64,000 nt of DNA from Robertmurraya dakarensis (GCF_900156875.1 NZ_LT707409.1:1879957-1943956), one strand, 5' to 3'; shown: positions 18,186 to 26,954, counted from the first letter of the stretch. Notes: generated by a model from the letters alone, not told the origin. A program made the numbers and translations.

Positions 18186-18746
18186 ATGTTAAAGAAACGT
18201 GATCTTCACGATGGTCATGCTTTGTACGAACTGATGACTCACCCAGAAGTCTTCCCTTTCGTGCGTCAAAAAGCATATTCATATGATGAATTCTTATTTT
18301 TGACAAAGAAAACGATTGAATCAGAAGAACGCGGCGAGCTTATTTCCCGCACCATTCTTGATGAGTGGGGAAATCCAATCGGGACCATTAATCTCTTTGA
18401 TTTACAAGAAAAATCTGGCTTTCTAGGAACGTGGATTGGTAAACCATACCACGGGAAAGGCTATAACAAAATTGCCAAGGACGCCTTTTTTCAAGAATTA
18501 TTTTATGAATTAGGTATAGAAACGGTTTTTATGCGTATTCGCAAAGAAAATATCCGGTCTCAAAAGGCTGCTGAAAAACTTCCATATGTGATTTCCGCCA
18601 ATGAGACAAGAAAAGCGATTTATGATACTTTAAACCAGGACGGGGATATCTACAATTTGTATGAAATTCCAAAAGATTTGTATACACTTCATGTCATGCG
18701 TCAGGGTGTTCAAGAAGAAGAACAGTCTCAGTTGTTAGAGGCATAA
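18186..18746 (+). CDS. GNAT-family N-acetyltransferase
   Basis: 186 residues with the GCN5-related fold: ISRTILDEWGNPIGTINL (strands 2-4), WIGKPYHGKGYNKIAKDAFF (motif A, acetyl-CoA pyrophosphate loop) and RIRKENIRSQKAAEKL (motif B). This resembles RimJ/RimL-type acetyltransferases that act on protein N termini or on small molecules; the substrate cannot be read. GGAGG lies seven bases before the ATG. The 296 bases upstream contain the tRNA-like element and the alternative hairpin described separately. Confidence 0.8.
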   Translation: MLKKRDLHDGHALYELMTHPEVFPFVRQKAYSYDEFLFLTKKTIESEERGELISRTILDEWGNPIGTINLFDLQEKSGFLGTWIGKPYHGKGYNKIAKDAFFQELFYELGIETVFMRIRKENIRSQKAAEKLPYVISANETRKAIYDTLNQDGDIYNLYEIPKDLYTLHVMRQGVQEEEQSQLLEA

Positions 18747-18752
18747 TAGTAA

Positions 18753-18786
18753 AAGGCGTTCCACTTTTGGATCGTCTTTTTTTATT
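18753..18786 (+). terminator. Terminator of the GNAT gene
   Basis: GGCGTTCC and GGATCGTC form an imperfect stem immediately followed by TTTTTTT. Confidence 0.7.
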
Positions 18787-18904
18787 GGTTTTAAACATAA
18801 ATCGCCCTCCTCTATGATTTTAACTGTATAAAAGTAAATAATCTGCCCTTCAAATTATGTGATATAATTCATTGGATACCTGAAAAAAATGAGGTAAAAA
18901 CATC

Positions 18905-20269
18905 ATGAATAAAACGAATCATAAATCACAAAAGGTAAAACAGCTTTTGATCATCTTAATTCCGATTTTAATTACACAGTTCGGAATGTTTTCAATGAAT
19001 TTTTTTGATACAGCAATGTCAGGGCAGTTCGGACCAAAAGACCTGGCAGGAGTAGCGATTGGTTCATCAATTTGGGTAGCCGTGTTTTCCGGACTAAGCG
19101 GAATTTTACTCGCTGTTACACCTATTGTGTCACAGCTCATTGGGGCCCGGAAGAATGATAAAGTAGCCTTTAATGTCATTCAGGCGATCTACTTAGGGTT
19201 AGCTCTTGCAGTATCGGTGATCCTTGTAGGAGCTGTTGCTCTGAATCCAATCCTTAACAGTATGAGCCTCGAAACAGAAGTGAAGCAAATCGCCCATGAT
19301 TATCTGGTCGCATTAAGCTTTGGAATCATTCCCGTGTTTGTTTATAATGTATTGCGTTCCTTTATTGATGCTTTAGGCAAAACAAAGGTATCGATGATGA
19401 TTACACTAATGGCACTTCCGCTTAATATTTTGTTTAATTACATACTGATTTTTGGGAAATGGGGATTTCCTACATTAGGAGGCGTAGGTGCTGGATACGC
19501 TTCTGCTATTACTTACTGGATCATCACAATTATTTCATCCTTCGTGATCATAAAACACCAGCCGTTCGTAAACTTTAATATTTTCTCAAACTTTTATTCT
19601 ATTTCACTGAGAAAATGGAAGGAAATATTAATCATTGGTGTACCAATTGGGCTGGCGATTTTCTTTGAAACAAGTATTTTTTCTGCTGTAACCCTATTAT
19701 TAAGTGTTTTTGATACATCTACCATTGCCGCTTATCAAGCAGCCATGAACTTTTCGTCGTTTCTTTATATGGTACCGTTAAGTATTTCGATGGCATTAAC
19801 GATTGTAGTGGGATTTGAAGTGGGGGCAGATCGCTTACAAGATGCGAAGGAGTATAGCTGGATTGGCGTAGGAATGGCAATTGCACTTGCACTTATTTGC
19901 GGAATCATATTACTTTTATTTAGAGATGAAATTGCTCGCATATATTCAACAGATGACAAAGTACTACAGCTTACAGCTCACTTTTTACTGTATGCCCTGT
20001 TCTTTCAATTATCTGATGCAATACAGGCACCTATACAAGGCGCATTACGGGGGTATAAGGATGTTAATGCCACCTTCATAATGTCACTTATTTCTTATTG
20101 GATTATCGGACTGCCTCTAGGCTATTATTTAGCTAATTTTACTTCCTTAGGACCTGACGGGTATTGGATTGGGTTAATTTGTGGTCTGGCTGTTGGCGCC
20201 ACTTCTTTATGCGGCAGACTCCTTTTTGTTCAAAAGAAAAAGTTTGTATTAAAGCCTTCGCTTGCATAA
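18905..20269 (+). CDS. MATE family multidrug/Na+ antiporter
   Basis: 454 residues with twelve hydrophobic segments arranged as two six-helix halves, typical of multidrug and toxic compound extrusion transporters (NorM type): N-terminal ILITQFGMFSMNFFDTAMSG and the mirrored second half starting near residue 240 (IGVPIGLAIFFE). It should export cationic compounds or drugs in exchange for Na+ or H+. GAGGT lies nine bases before ATG 18905. It is monocistronic and ends in a terminator shared with the convergent SDR gene. Confidence 0.88.
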   Translation: MNKTNHKSQKVKQLLIILIPILITQFGMFSMNFFDTAMSGQFGPKDLAGVAIGSSIWVAVFSGLSGILLAVTPIVSQLIGARKNDKVAFNVIQAIYLGLALAVSVILVGAVALNPILNSMSLETEVKQIAHDYLVALSFGIIPVFVYNVLRSFIDALGKTKVSMMITLMALPLNILFNYILIFGKWGFPTLGGVGAGYASAITYWIITIISSFVIIKHQPFVNFNIFSNFYSISLRKWKEILIIGVPIGLAIFFETSIFSAVTLLLSVFDTSTIAAYQAAMNFSSFLYMVPLSISMALTIVVGFEVGADRLQDAKEYSWIGVGMAIALALICGIILLLFRDEIARIYSTDDKVLQLTAHFLLYALFFQLSDAIQAPIQGALRGYKDVNATFIMSLISYWIIGLPLGYYLANFTSLGPDGYWIGLICGLAVGATSLCGRLLFVQKKKFVLKPSLA

Positions 20270-20278
20270 AAAAGACAA

Positions 20279-20310
20279 AAGACCATTTTTGCACTGAAAA
20301 TGGTCTTTTT
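20279..20310. terminator. Bidirectional terminator between MATE and SDR genes
   Basis: GACCATTTT (20281-20289) pairs with AAAATGGTC (20297-20305), followed by TTTTT on the plus side; the minus side is also T-rich after the stem. Confidence 0.85.
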
Positions 20311-20329
20311 CACTTCATAAAATAAAAAA

Positions 20330-21103
20330 TTACTTATATATTTTTCCAAGTACATCTTTTCCACCTGTGACAGGGATAATACTTCCTGTGATAAAACTTG
20401 AATTCTCATCAACTAAAAAAGCGATGACACGTGCTATATCTTCACCTGTCCCTGGTCTTCCGATCGGAGAATCGCGGTCAACAACCGAAAAAGCTTCCTT
20501 TATACCTTTCTCTTTCCACTCACCGATAATATCGCCCGGACAGACCATATTCGCGGTAATTCCAGTACTTGCTTCTTCAAGCGCAATCGTCTTGGTTAAG
20601 GAAGCCAAACCAGTCTTCGCTGCAGCAAAGGCGGAACGAAATACCCATCCAGGCGTTGATTCTACACGATCAAATCCAATTGTAATGATTCTGCCCCATC
20701 CCTGCTCTCTCATATGTGGAATTAAAAGCTTTGATAAATAGAATACAGTATTTAAATTCCCATTTATCATATAATTCCATTCATCAAATGTATACTCTGT
20801 CATTTTTTTTCTTTCATGTATGTATGGTCCCGCATTATGAATCAAAATATCAATCTTTGAAGAAAACTCTTGTGCTTCCTTAACTACCTTCTCACAGTCA
20901 GACAGTTTTGCAATATCCCCCTGAACAGCAATGTTTCTTGTTCCGTACGTATTTCCTAAGTATTTCACAAGCTCGATAGCTTCTTGCTCACTGCTTCGGT
21001 AATTTATCACGAGATCAATCCCGCTTTTGGCTAGCTGCACGGCTGTTCTTTTTCCAATACCCTTTGCTCCTCCGGTGATTAAGGCGGTTTTTATTTTCAC
21101 CAT
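20330..21103 (-). CDS. Short-chain dehydrogenase/reductase lacking canonical catalytic residues
   Basis: 257 residues, FabG-like SDR: the NAD(P) loop TGGAKGIG (residues 10-17), HNAG at 89-92 and NLNTVF at 116-121 are intact. The usual catalytic YxxxK reads FxxxK (Phe159, Lys163; codon TTT), and the Ser normally thirteen residues before the Tyr aligns with Arg146. Such a protein either has another mechanism or is a non-catalytic binding or regulatory relative. GAGGT lies five bases before the ATG. It is divergent from the Hsp20-like pair and convergent with the MATE gene; no pathway context. Confidence 0.8.
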   Translation of the reverse strand: MVKIKTALITGGAKGIGKRTAVQLAKSGIDLVINYRSSEQEAIELVKYLGNTYGTRNIAVQGDIAKLSDCEKVVKEAQEFSSKIDILIHNAGPYIHERKKMTEYTFDEWNYMINGNLNTVFYLSKLLIPHMREQGWGRIITIGFDRVESTPGWVFRSAFAAAKTGLASLTKTIALEEASTGITANMVCPGDIIGEWKEKGIKEAFSVVDRDSPIGRPGTGEDIARVIAFLVDENSSFITGSIIPVTGGKDVLGKIYK

Positions 21104-21306
21104 TGATTACCTCACAATTAATTATTTTCTTCTCTCCTATCACTATACTAAAAAGAACAGTGTTGATATGCAAACAATTCGTATTTTCTTTGTAAAATGA
21201 TCCTGCTTAAAACATAACGTGTAGACGATTACCTGCATATGATGGGTAATATCATTAATCTAAGCTGACATCAATGATAAGAAAAGTATCTGAAAGGATG
21301 GCCTAT

Positions 21307-21789
21307 ATGTTTCCATGGAATTCTTTCCCTTTTAATAAAGACACAAAGAAAATGTTAGAACAAATGAAACCGGCTGAGATTGAAAAGTATGTTCAAGAAA
21401 TGATGGGAAAAATGTTCTCACAGCAAACTCAAGGATCATCGGTTCCCCCAGATTTTCTAAAAAGCTTCGACAACACCATAAATCCTTCACAGGAAAGAAA
21501 TCATGATGTTGGACTACAAACATCAGTCTTCGAAACACATCATGATGTGTTTGTAATGATACCGATAAAAGATCCTAATTGGCTTAAAGAGATGAAGCTA
21601 TTTTATACATCAAATCAATTGATTATAGAACATATTCCAGAATATGAAAATAAACAGGTCGTGACCCTCCCATCAATAGTTAAGAGAAAGGGGGCGACCG
21701 CCCATTTGAAGGATCAGGTATTGGAAGTTAAGATCCCGAAAAACATTGATATGCAATACTCTGAAATTGATATAAAAGAAATTTATTAA
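21307..21789 (+). CDS. Hsp20/alpha-crystallin-related protein, possible spore coat protein
   Basis: About 160 residues. A helical N-terminal region (MLEQMKPAEIEKYVQEMM) precedes a diverged alpha-crystallin domain (VGLQTSVFETHHDVFVMIPI...LEVKIPKN). The weak domain and the acidic, Gln-rich sequence resemble the CotM/CotP/GerT group of Bacillus spore proteins. The start at ATG 21307 follows GAAAGGA by eight bases; in-frame ATGs at 21298 and 21274 lie in or before that site. A CATATGAT box with AC sixteen to seventeen bases upstream (21217-21243) resembles a sigma-K promoter, which would fit a coat protein but is weak. Next gene fifteen bases downstream is a normal Hsp20. Confidence 0.65.
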   Translation: MFPWNSFPFNKDTKKMLEQMKPAEIEKYVQEMMGKMFSQQTQGSSVPPDFLKSFDNTINPSQERNHDVGLQTSVFETHHDVFVMIPIKDPNWLKEMKLFYTSNQLIIEHIPEYENKQVVTLPSIVKRKGATAHLKDQVLEVKIPKNIDMQYSEIDIKEIY

Positions 21790-21804
21790 AGGAGGGAAAC
21801 AAGT

Positions 21805-22245
21805 TTGGATCTAGAGAAATTAAAAGAATGGTTAGAAGTGGCAAATCTATATCAACAAGGGCAATTTTGGAACGTTTATCAGCAAAAAGACGGTCAGTCC
21901 GGTTCTTCTGCGCATGTCTTACAAGAGATTTTTCCCCGCTGTGATGTTTATGATTTTGAAAACAATTTGATCCTAGAAGCAGAATTACCTGGTGTATCAG
22001 CAAACGAGATAGAAGTAACAGTTGAAAATGGTCAATTAGTTTTGAAAGGTGAATGTAAAACGCTGAAATCAACACTTCAATACTATCTAAAAGAACGACC
22101 TAATCGTAAATTTGAAAAAACGATTACCCTTCCCTACCCCGTGGAAAGCAGCAAAAAGAAATGCAGCTATAAGGATGGTATTTTTACTATTCATCTTCCT
22201 AAGAAGAAGCAGGAAAAAAGTGTACTTATTCCTATAGTGGAATAA
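21805..22245 (+). CDS. Small heat shock protein (Hsp20 family)
   Basis: 146 residues with a clear alpha-crystallin domain at about 48-146: FPRCDVYDFENNLILEAELPGV, VENGQLVLKGE and YKDGIFTIHLPK, ending with an I-x-V type C-terminal motif (LIPIVE). Such proteins hold unfolded proteins or join the spore coat. A TTG start at 21805 is chosen because AAAGGAGGG lies eight bases upstream and no other start fits. It forms a two-gene unit with the diverged Hsp20-like gene before it and ends in a strong terminator. Confidence 0.85.
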   Translation: MDLEKLKEWLEVANLYQQGQFWNVYQQKDGQSGSSAHVLQEIFPRCDVYDFENNLILEAELPGVSANEIEVTVENGQLVLKGECKTLKSTLQYYLKERPNRKFEKTITLPYPVESSKKKCSYKDGIFTIHLPKKKQEKSVLIPIVE

Positions 22246-22263
22246 GTATTTTATTTTGTTCAT

Positions 22264-22302
22264 GAAAAAAGAGCAGCCGTTACAGCTGCTCCTGTTTTTT
22301 AT
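22264..22302. terminator. Bidirectional terminator after the Hsp20 gene and after ykwD
   Basis: GAGCAGC (22271-22277) pairs with GCTGCTC (22285-22291), followed by CTGTTTTTT on the plus strand and by a T-run on the minus strand. Confidence 0.88.
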
Positions 22303-23006
22303 TTACCAATAAATTGTTGTGTCCAGTAGTTTCCAGATTCAACATAACCGACTCCGATATGGGTGAAACTTGAGCTTAGGATATTTTTTCTATGGCCCTC
22401 ACTATTCATCCATGCTTGTACTACCTCTGCTGGTGAGCGCTGACCCATCGCAATATTTTCTCCTGCAGCTTTGTAAGATACTCCAAATTGCTTCATCATG
22501 TCAAATGGAGATCCATAGGTAGGACTGTTATGTGAGAAATATTGATTTCTTTGCATATCTAAAGATTTTTCACGGGCTACTTTACTTAGTGCTGTATCTA
22601 CTTTAAGCGGAGCAAGTCCATGTTTTGCACGTTCTTGGTTTGTTAAGTTGATAACTTCTTGTTCATACGCATTTAATTGATACTCTGCAGATTGTTCTGC
22701 TGGTTTTTGTTCCGGTGTTTGCTGCTGATTTGTTGGTGTTGTTGGTTGTGCCGCTGGCTGCTGTTCTGGCTGCTTTACTGGCTGCTCAACATCTTGCTTA
22801 TTTGACCATTGAAACTGGTAGTTTTTAAAGTAGTTTTGCAGGAACTTATTGATGCTTTCAGCATTTAGATTTCCTGCTTGATAATAGTAAACTTTTGTTT
22901 GTTCATACTGGTGGTTTGCTGCTTCTGCTTTATCCAAGGCTGGACTAGAAAAAACCAACGCGGCAGCCGTTGCTGCAGATAATAAAATTTTCTTTTTCAT
23001 TTTCAT
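22299..23006 (-). CDS. ykwD: Secreted CAP/SCP-domain protein, YkwD type
   Basis: 235 residues. A signal peptide (MKMKKKILLSAATAAALVFS, cleavage near AEA at 27-29) is followed by a short conserved region, a Pro/Gln-rich linker (about 68-105) and a CAP domain (115-235) with NQERAKHGLAPL, AREKSLDMQ, FSHNSPTYGSPF, GENIAMG and GHRKNILSSSFTHIGVGY. YkwD-like proteins are found outside Bacillus cells and spores; their molecular activity is not settled. GGAGGG lies seven bases before the ATG. Monocistronic. Confidence 0.88.
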   Translation of the reverse strand: MKMKKKILLSAATAAALVFSSPALDKAEAANHQYEQTKVYYYQAGNLNAESINKFLQNYFKNYQFQWSNKQDVEQPVKQPEQQPAAQPTTPTNQQQTPEQKPAEQSAEYQLNAYEQEVINLTNQERAKHGLAPLKVDTALSKVAREKSLDMQRNQYFSHNSPTYGSPFDMMKQFGVSYKAAGENIAMGQRSPAEVVQAWMNSEGHRKNILSSSFTHIGVGYVESGNYWTQQFIGK

Positions 23007-23249
23007 TTTGTACCCTCCAATAAGGCTTTCGTTTTTACACGAGTATCATAACATGAGTTTTTTGTAATATTTGAGGGAGATATTTACAGTACACTATTTT
23101 AGATACTTAATATAAAGACAACAATAGTTCATGTTTCGAAGATTAATATTGTTATTACTAGAAAAGATGAGAGAGGCTGGGAAATATTATATTAAAATAA
23201 AAAATGGTGGAATTTTAAAAAATTACCATATATTAACCTAAAATATATA

Positions 23250-23433
23250 TTGACAACTTTTTTCCTCGTCGTGGTATATTTCAACTATTACCTTCATGTA
23301 ACAACTATTAGTGAAGTTCGTTTTTTATGAACGTTCTATAACAAAAAAGGAGAAGGCAATGATTGCGCCTTCTCTTTTTCTAATATTATCAATGGTCCAT
23401 GGTTTCATCTTCCATATCCATATTGTTTTGTGA
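23250..23433 (+). ncRNA. Candidate small RNA or small peptide gene in the ykwD-ytkA gap
   Basis: This covers most of the 382-base gap 23007-23388. TTGACA (23250-23255) and an extended -10 TGGTATATT (ending 23280, 19-base spacer) could start a transcript near 23287 that ends at the hairpin GAGAAGGC..GCCTTCTC plus TTTTT (23350-23379), about 93 bases. Alternatively AAAGGAG before ATG 23359 opens a 24-codon hydrophobic peptide ending 23433, antisense to the end of the ytkA-like gene. The rest of the gap is AT-rich with no other signal. Confidence 0.25.
23341..23380. terminator. Terminator of the YtkA-like gene (also usable on plus strand)
   Basis: GAGAAGGC pairs with GCCTTCTC; the minus side continues CCTTTTTT, the plus side TTTTTC. 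Confidence 0.8.
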
Positions 23434-23844
23434 AGAAGAATCCCCTTCAGGTTCACTCGGCTCACCAACAACAAATTCCTTTTTTGGCATATTATGCATA
23501 CTTCTTCCTGTTACATGTGAAATGATATAATAGGTTCCTTCACGCTCAAAAGTTTTTTCTAATCGATAAATCCCATTTTCAGCATGCTCAATTTCGAATT
23601 TTTCATGATCTTCGTCATGAGCACGCCAAATTTCAAATGCGACTTCATCAGCATCTGTTACTTCTTCACTTCCATAAGTAACTTTCGCCTCAAATGTCAC
23701 CGTTTCATTGGGCTGCGCATTTTCCGGAGAAATCGTTAAATCGACCTCTAAGAATTGAGGCTCATCTATACTTTCCTCACCGGCACATGCGGTTAACAAT
23801 AACATTCCAAAGCATACAAAAAACCCTGCAAGCATTTTCTTCAT
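23389..23844 (-). CDS. YtkA-like (FixH-like) lipoprotein
   Basis: 151 residues. Signal peptide with lipobox LLTAC (Cys20) followed by a YtkA-type beta-sandwich domain (VDLTISPENAQPNETVTFEAKV...YRLEKTFEREGTYYIISHV) and an acidic Met/Asp/His-rich tail (NNMDMEDETMDH), which could bind metal. AAAAAAGGAG precedes the ATG. It lies 52 bases downstream of the sensor kinase gene in the same orientation and may be co-transcribed with the two-component system. Exact role unknown; relatives occur near copper or cytochrome oxidase assembly genes. Confidence 0.75.
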   Translation of the reverse strand: MKKMLAGFFVCFGMLLLTACAGEESIDEPQFLEVDLTISPENAQPNETVTFEAKVTYGSEEVTDADEVAFEIWRAHDEDHEKFEIEHAENGIYRLEKTFEREGTYYIISHVTGRSMHNMPKKEFVVGEPSEPEGDSSSQNNMDMEDETMDH

Positions 23845-23895
23845 TACGTCTGCTCCTTTTTTATTACATTATCTTTGTCTACAATATCATAATTG

Positions 23896-25302
23896 CTACT
23901 CTTTCATTTGTACAATTGGCAAGATTACTTCTACCTTTGTCCCTTTTCCCCAATCACTTTCAATTTTTAATGAACCGCCATGAAGAGTAATAATTTTTTT
24001 AGAGATCGCCAGTCCTAAACCCGTTCCACCATTGGCTCGAGTTCTAGCCTTGTTTACACGATAAAAACGGTCTGTTATATGATCTAAATCTTCCTTAGGA
24101 ATCCCAGTACCCGTGTCTTCTATTGAAAGACTGCAGCCTCCTCGAAATTTTTTTAAAGTAATCGAGATTCCTCCTTTCTCTGTATATCTTAAAGCATTAT
24201 CCATTATATTTTGAATAACTTGTTCAATTCTTCCTTCATCCCCAAGAATAATAATGTCCGGATCTAAGTCATAAGATAACTTCACACCTTTTTCATTCAT
24301 AGTAATATTGTACTTCTGGGTTGAATCCTCTACTAGCTGTGCGAAAGGCAGCGGTATTTTTTCCAACTTAAATTCATCTGCCTCCAGCCTTGATAAGTCC
24401 AGCAAATCACCTACAAGACGGTCCATTCTTTTGGATTCCCGCGCAATAATCGACATGTATTTTTCCTTGTCTTCTTTACTTTTTGCAATGCCTGATAATA
24501 GTGCCTCACTGTACCCCTTCACATAACTAAGCGGAGTTCGAAGTTCATGAGAAACATTGGCTAAGAACTGTTTCCGTCTTTCATCCTCCTTTTGGATAGA
24601 AGATGACATATGGTTAAAAGCAGATGCCAGCTGACCAACTTCATCAGCAGAATGAATAAAAACTCTGGCCGAATAGTCCCCTTGTGAAACTCGATTTGCG
24701 GCATCAGTCATTTGCTTTAATGGCTTGGTTAGTTTCCTAACCAAAATGGTTCCAATATAAAAAGAAATAACCATAAATAGCAACCCGGCGATGTACCATA
24801 AATACGTAAAATCCTTCGTCAATTCGGAAATTTTCGCTAACGGAACATATAAATAAATAATCCCCTCCAGCCGATTCTGGTCGAGCAGCGGTATAATAAC
24901 CGCCATAATCTCGCGGTCAAATCGTTCCTCATAGCCCATTTTTTTTATCGCTTCACCATTAAGAAGCTGCTCTCTTTCCTGAGGCTGAATTAAAGTCTCA
25001 TAATCAATTTCAAAAGGAAGACAGGCACTTAATTCCCTTGGGTTGCTCACGACAAAGACTTCGGATTCGTTCTTTGAATTATACCATTCAACATTTTTTC
25101 TTATTTCATCTGAAAGAGGTCCTCCTTCATAATCTAGTGCAAGTCTATTTCCTTCTGCTAACAAAGCATCTTCAACATTTTCTACATACAATTTTTGATA
25201 AAACAAATTGGATAACATAAATGAAAATACCACCGTAATCAGAATGGATGCTGTAATGGCCAGCCATATTTTCACTGTGAGTGTAGGCGAATATTTTTTC
25301 AT
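23896..25302 (-). CDS. Sensor histidine kinase (HAMP, HisKA, HATPase)
   Basis: 468 residues. Membrane helices at about 11-30 and 167-188 enclose an extracytoplasmic domain of about 135 residues; a HAMP linker follows (190-242), then HisKA with phospho-acceptor His252 in NVSHELRTPLSYVKG, and the ATPase with N box DNALRYTEKGG, G1 DTGTGI and G2 GTGLGLAIS. Its ATG overlaps the regulator's stop (ATGA). Together with the response regulator and upstream propeller lipoprotein it forms a tight three-gene unit. The signal is unknown; there is a single extracytoplasmic Cys (SACLPFE). Confidence 0.9.
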   Translation of the reverse strand: MKKYSPTLTVKIWLAITASILITVVFSFMLSNLFYQKLYVENVEDALLAEGNRLALDYEGGPLSDEIRKNVEWYNSKNESEVFVVSNPRELSACLPFEIDYETLIQPQEREQLLNGEAIKKMGYEERFDREIMAVIIPLLDQNRLEGIIYLYVPLAKISELTKDFTYLWYIAGLLFMVISFYIGTILVRKLTKPLKQMTDAANRVSQGDYSARVFIHSADEVGQLASAFNHMSSSIQKEDERRKQFLANVSHELRTPLSYVKGYSEALLSGIAKSKEDKEKYMSIIARESKRMDRLVGDLLDLSRLEADEFKLEKIPLPFAQLVEDSTQKYNITMNEKGVKLSYDLDPDIIILGDEGRIEQVIQNIMDNALRYTEKGGISITLKKFRGGCSLSIEDTGTGIPKEDLDHITDRFYRVNKARTRANGGTGLGLAISKKIITLHGGSLKIESDWGKGTKVEVILPIVQMKE

Positions 25303-25979
25303 TCATTTGGTACCTCAAACTTATAGCCTATTCCCCAGACTGTTTGGATATAATCTCCTGCTCCAAGCTTCATACGGAGCGTTTTAATATGCGTATCCAC
25401 CGTCCGTAAACTCCCTGAATAATCTAGTCCCCAAATTTTTTCTAATAGCTGCTCTCTGCTTAAAGCTTGATTCTTATTTTTCACAAAAAAGAGGAGCATC
25501 TCATACTCTTTCAAAGTTAGCGGTACTTGATTGCCATCAACTGTTACCGTTCTACCCTTAGTATTAATAAAGATCCTGCCAATTTTATTTGGCTGTTCGA
25601 TGGCTTCGACACTTCCAGTCCTTCGCAAAACTGCATGAATTCTTGCCGTCAACTCACCTGGACTAAATGGTTTAACAATATAATCATCGCCGCCCAATTG
25701 GAGTCCTTTCACTTTGTCCCACTCTTCTCCTTTTGCGGAAAGAAATATAATAGGTATGTTTGATTTAGCCCTAATCCTCTCACATACTTGAAAGCCATCT
25801 TCCTCAGGCATCATAATATCTAAAAGAATGAGATCAATATGTTTATCTTCTATCATTTGATACGTTTCGCTTGCATTACCAGCCTGTGAACAAGTAAAAC
25901 CCGCGTTTTCTAAATACATTTGCACCATATCGCGCATATCCTCTTCATCGTCTACGATTAACACATGGAGGTTCTTCAT
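25299..25979 (-). CDS. OmpR/PhoB-family response regulator
   Basis: About 226 residues: receiver domain with DDEED and phospho-acceptor Asp54 (LILLDIMMPEEDG), conserved Lys in KPFSPGEL, then a winged-helix DNA-binding domain (LTLKEYEMLLFFVKNKNQALSREQLLEKIWG...RTVDTHIKTLRMKL). The ATG at 25979 follows GGGAGA by seven bases; a GTG three bases earlier abuts the lipoprotein stop. Cognate of the overlapping sensor kinase. Confidence 0.92.
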   Translation of the reverse strand: MKNLHVLIVDDEEDMRDMVQMYLENAGFTCSQAGNASETYQMIEDKHIDLILLDIMMPEEDGFQVCERIRAKSNIPIIFLSAKGEEWDKVKGLQLGGDDYIVKPFSPGELTARIHAVLRRTGSVEAIEQPNKIGRIFINTKGRTVTVDGNQVPLTLKEYEMLLFFVKNKNQALSREQLLEKIWGLDYSGSLRTVDTHIKTLRMKLGAGDYIQTVWGIGYKFEVPNE

Positions 25980-25982
25980 CAC

Positions 25983-26954
25983 TTATTCTCCCCTCAAAAT
26001 TAATTGAAACGGGCCTCTTCCTACTGATACTGTTTTTGTTATCTCTAAAGTATCAGCGTTAATAAAATGAATATCATCGCTATCATAGCCAGCGATTATT
26101 AAAGATTCACCTAGGACGGTCATTTCAAAAGGATTCGCACCAACTTTGGTCGAATCAGCAACTTTGCCTTCACTATCAAGCTTGTATAATGTATTTGAAC
26201 CATGACTCAGTACATAGATAAATCCATCTTTTTCCTGAAAGTTTATTGGCATGAGTGGAGCTGGGATTTGCTTAAGCAGTTCACCTGTCACTGTATCATA
26301 TACATGAATATTAGATTCCAGCTCAGTTCCTTCCCCATGACCGCCAATCCATATTTCTCGCTGATTTTCTCTTAGGACAGCACCTGCTGCTGAAGGATGG
26401 ATAGGAAAACTTGTGATTTTTTTGGTTGAGTTCTCATCTATTACAGTAAGATTCTCAGCGTTAAAACTTATCACATATAGTTTTTCCGTTTCTTGATTTT
26501 CAAATAATGTTAACGGATTTGCTTCTGTTTTAACGACTTCGAGCTCCTGGCCAATCGTATTGTAAAACCTTACTGCGTGTAAGGATTGATCAGCAAAAGC
26601 AATTTGATTGCCTCCTTTAAGTAACTTACCGTTAACGATCCCTTTTCCTAATTCCCAGCTGGAGACTTTTTCACCATTCCTTAATGAGAATAAATCAACG
26701 TTATCTAACTGTTTTCCATATAAGAGAAGGGTATCACGATCAGGAAGTATGAGCCCGCCTGTATAGGGCTTTTCCATTTGCCATTCTGCTATCTTCTCTT
26801 TTGTATCAACATTAATGAAAGAAACTGACATATCTTTAATATTTACGGTGATTAAGACATTTTGATCTTCAGAAATGGAAGGATATTGATCATCTGAACA
26901 GGATGTTAAAACCAAAATCAACACTACCATCATCAACTTAATAAACCATTTCAT
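25983..26954 (-). CDS. YVTN-type beta-propeller lipoprotein
   Basis: 323 residues. Signal peptide with lipobox LTSC (Cys19), then repeated blades typical of YncE-like/YVTN propellers (SVSFINVDTKEKIAEW, VYDTVTGELLKQI, YKLDSEGKVADSTKVG, DIHFINADTLEITKTVSVGRGP). It would be anchored outside the membrane. The stop codon touches the response regulator start, so it is likely an accessory sensor or target of the following two-component system. AAGGGAG precedes the ATG. Confidence 0.8.
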   Translation of the reverse strand: MKWFIKLMMVVLILVLTSCSDDQYPSISEDQNVLITVNIKDMSVSFINVDTKEKIAEWQMEKPYTGGLILPDRDTLLLYGKQLDNVDLFSLRNGEKVSSWELGKGIVNGKLLKGGNQIAFADQSLHAVRFYNTIGQELEVVKTEANPLTLFENQETEKLYVISFNAENLTVIDENSTKKITSFPIHPSAAGAVLRENQREIWIGGHGEGTELESNIHVYDTVTGELLKQIPAPLMPINFQEKDGFIYVLSHGSNTLYKLDSEGKVADSTKVGANPFEMTVLGESLIIAGYDSDDIHFINADTLEITKTVSVGRGPFQLILRGE

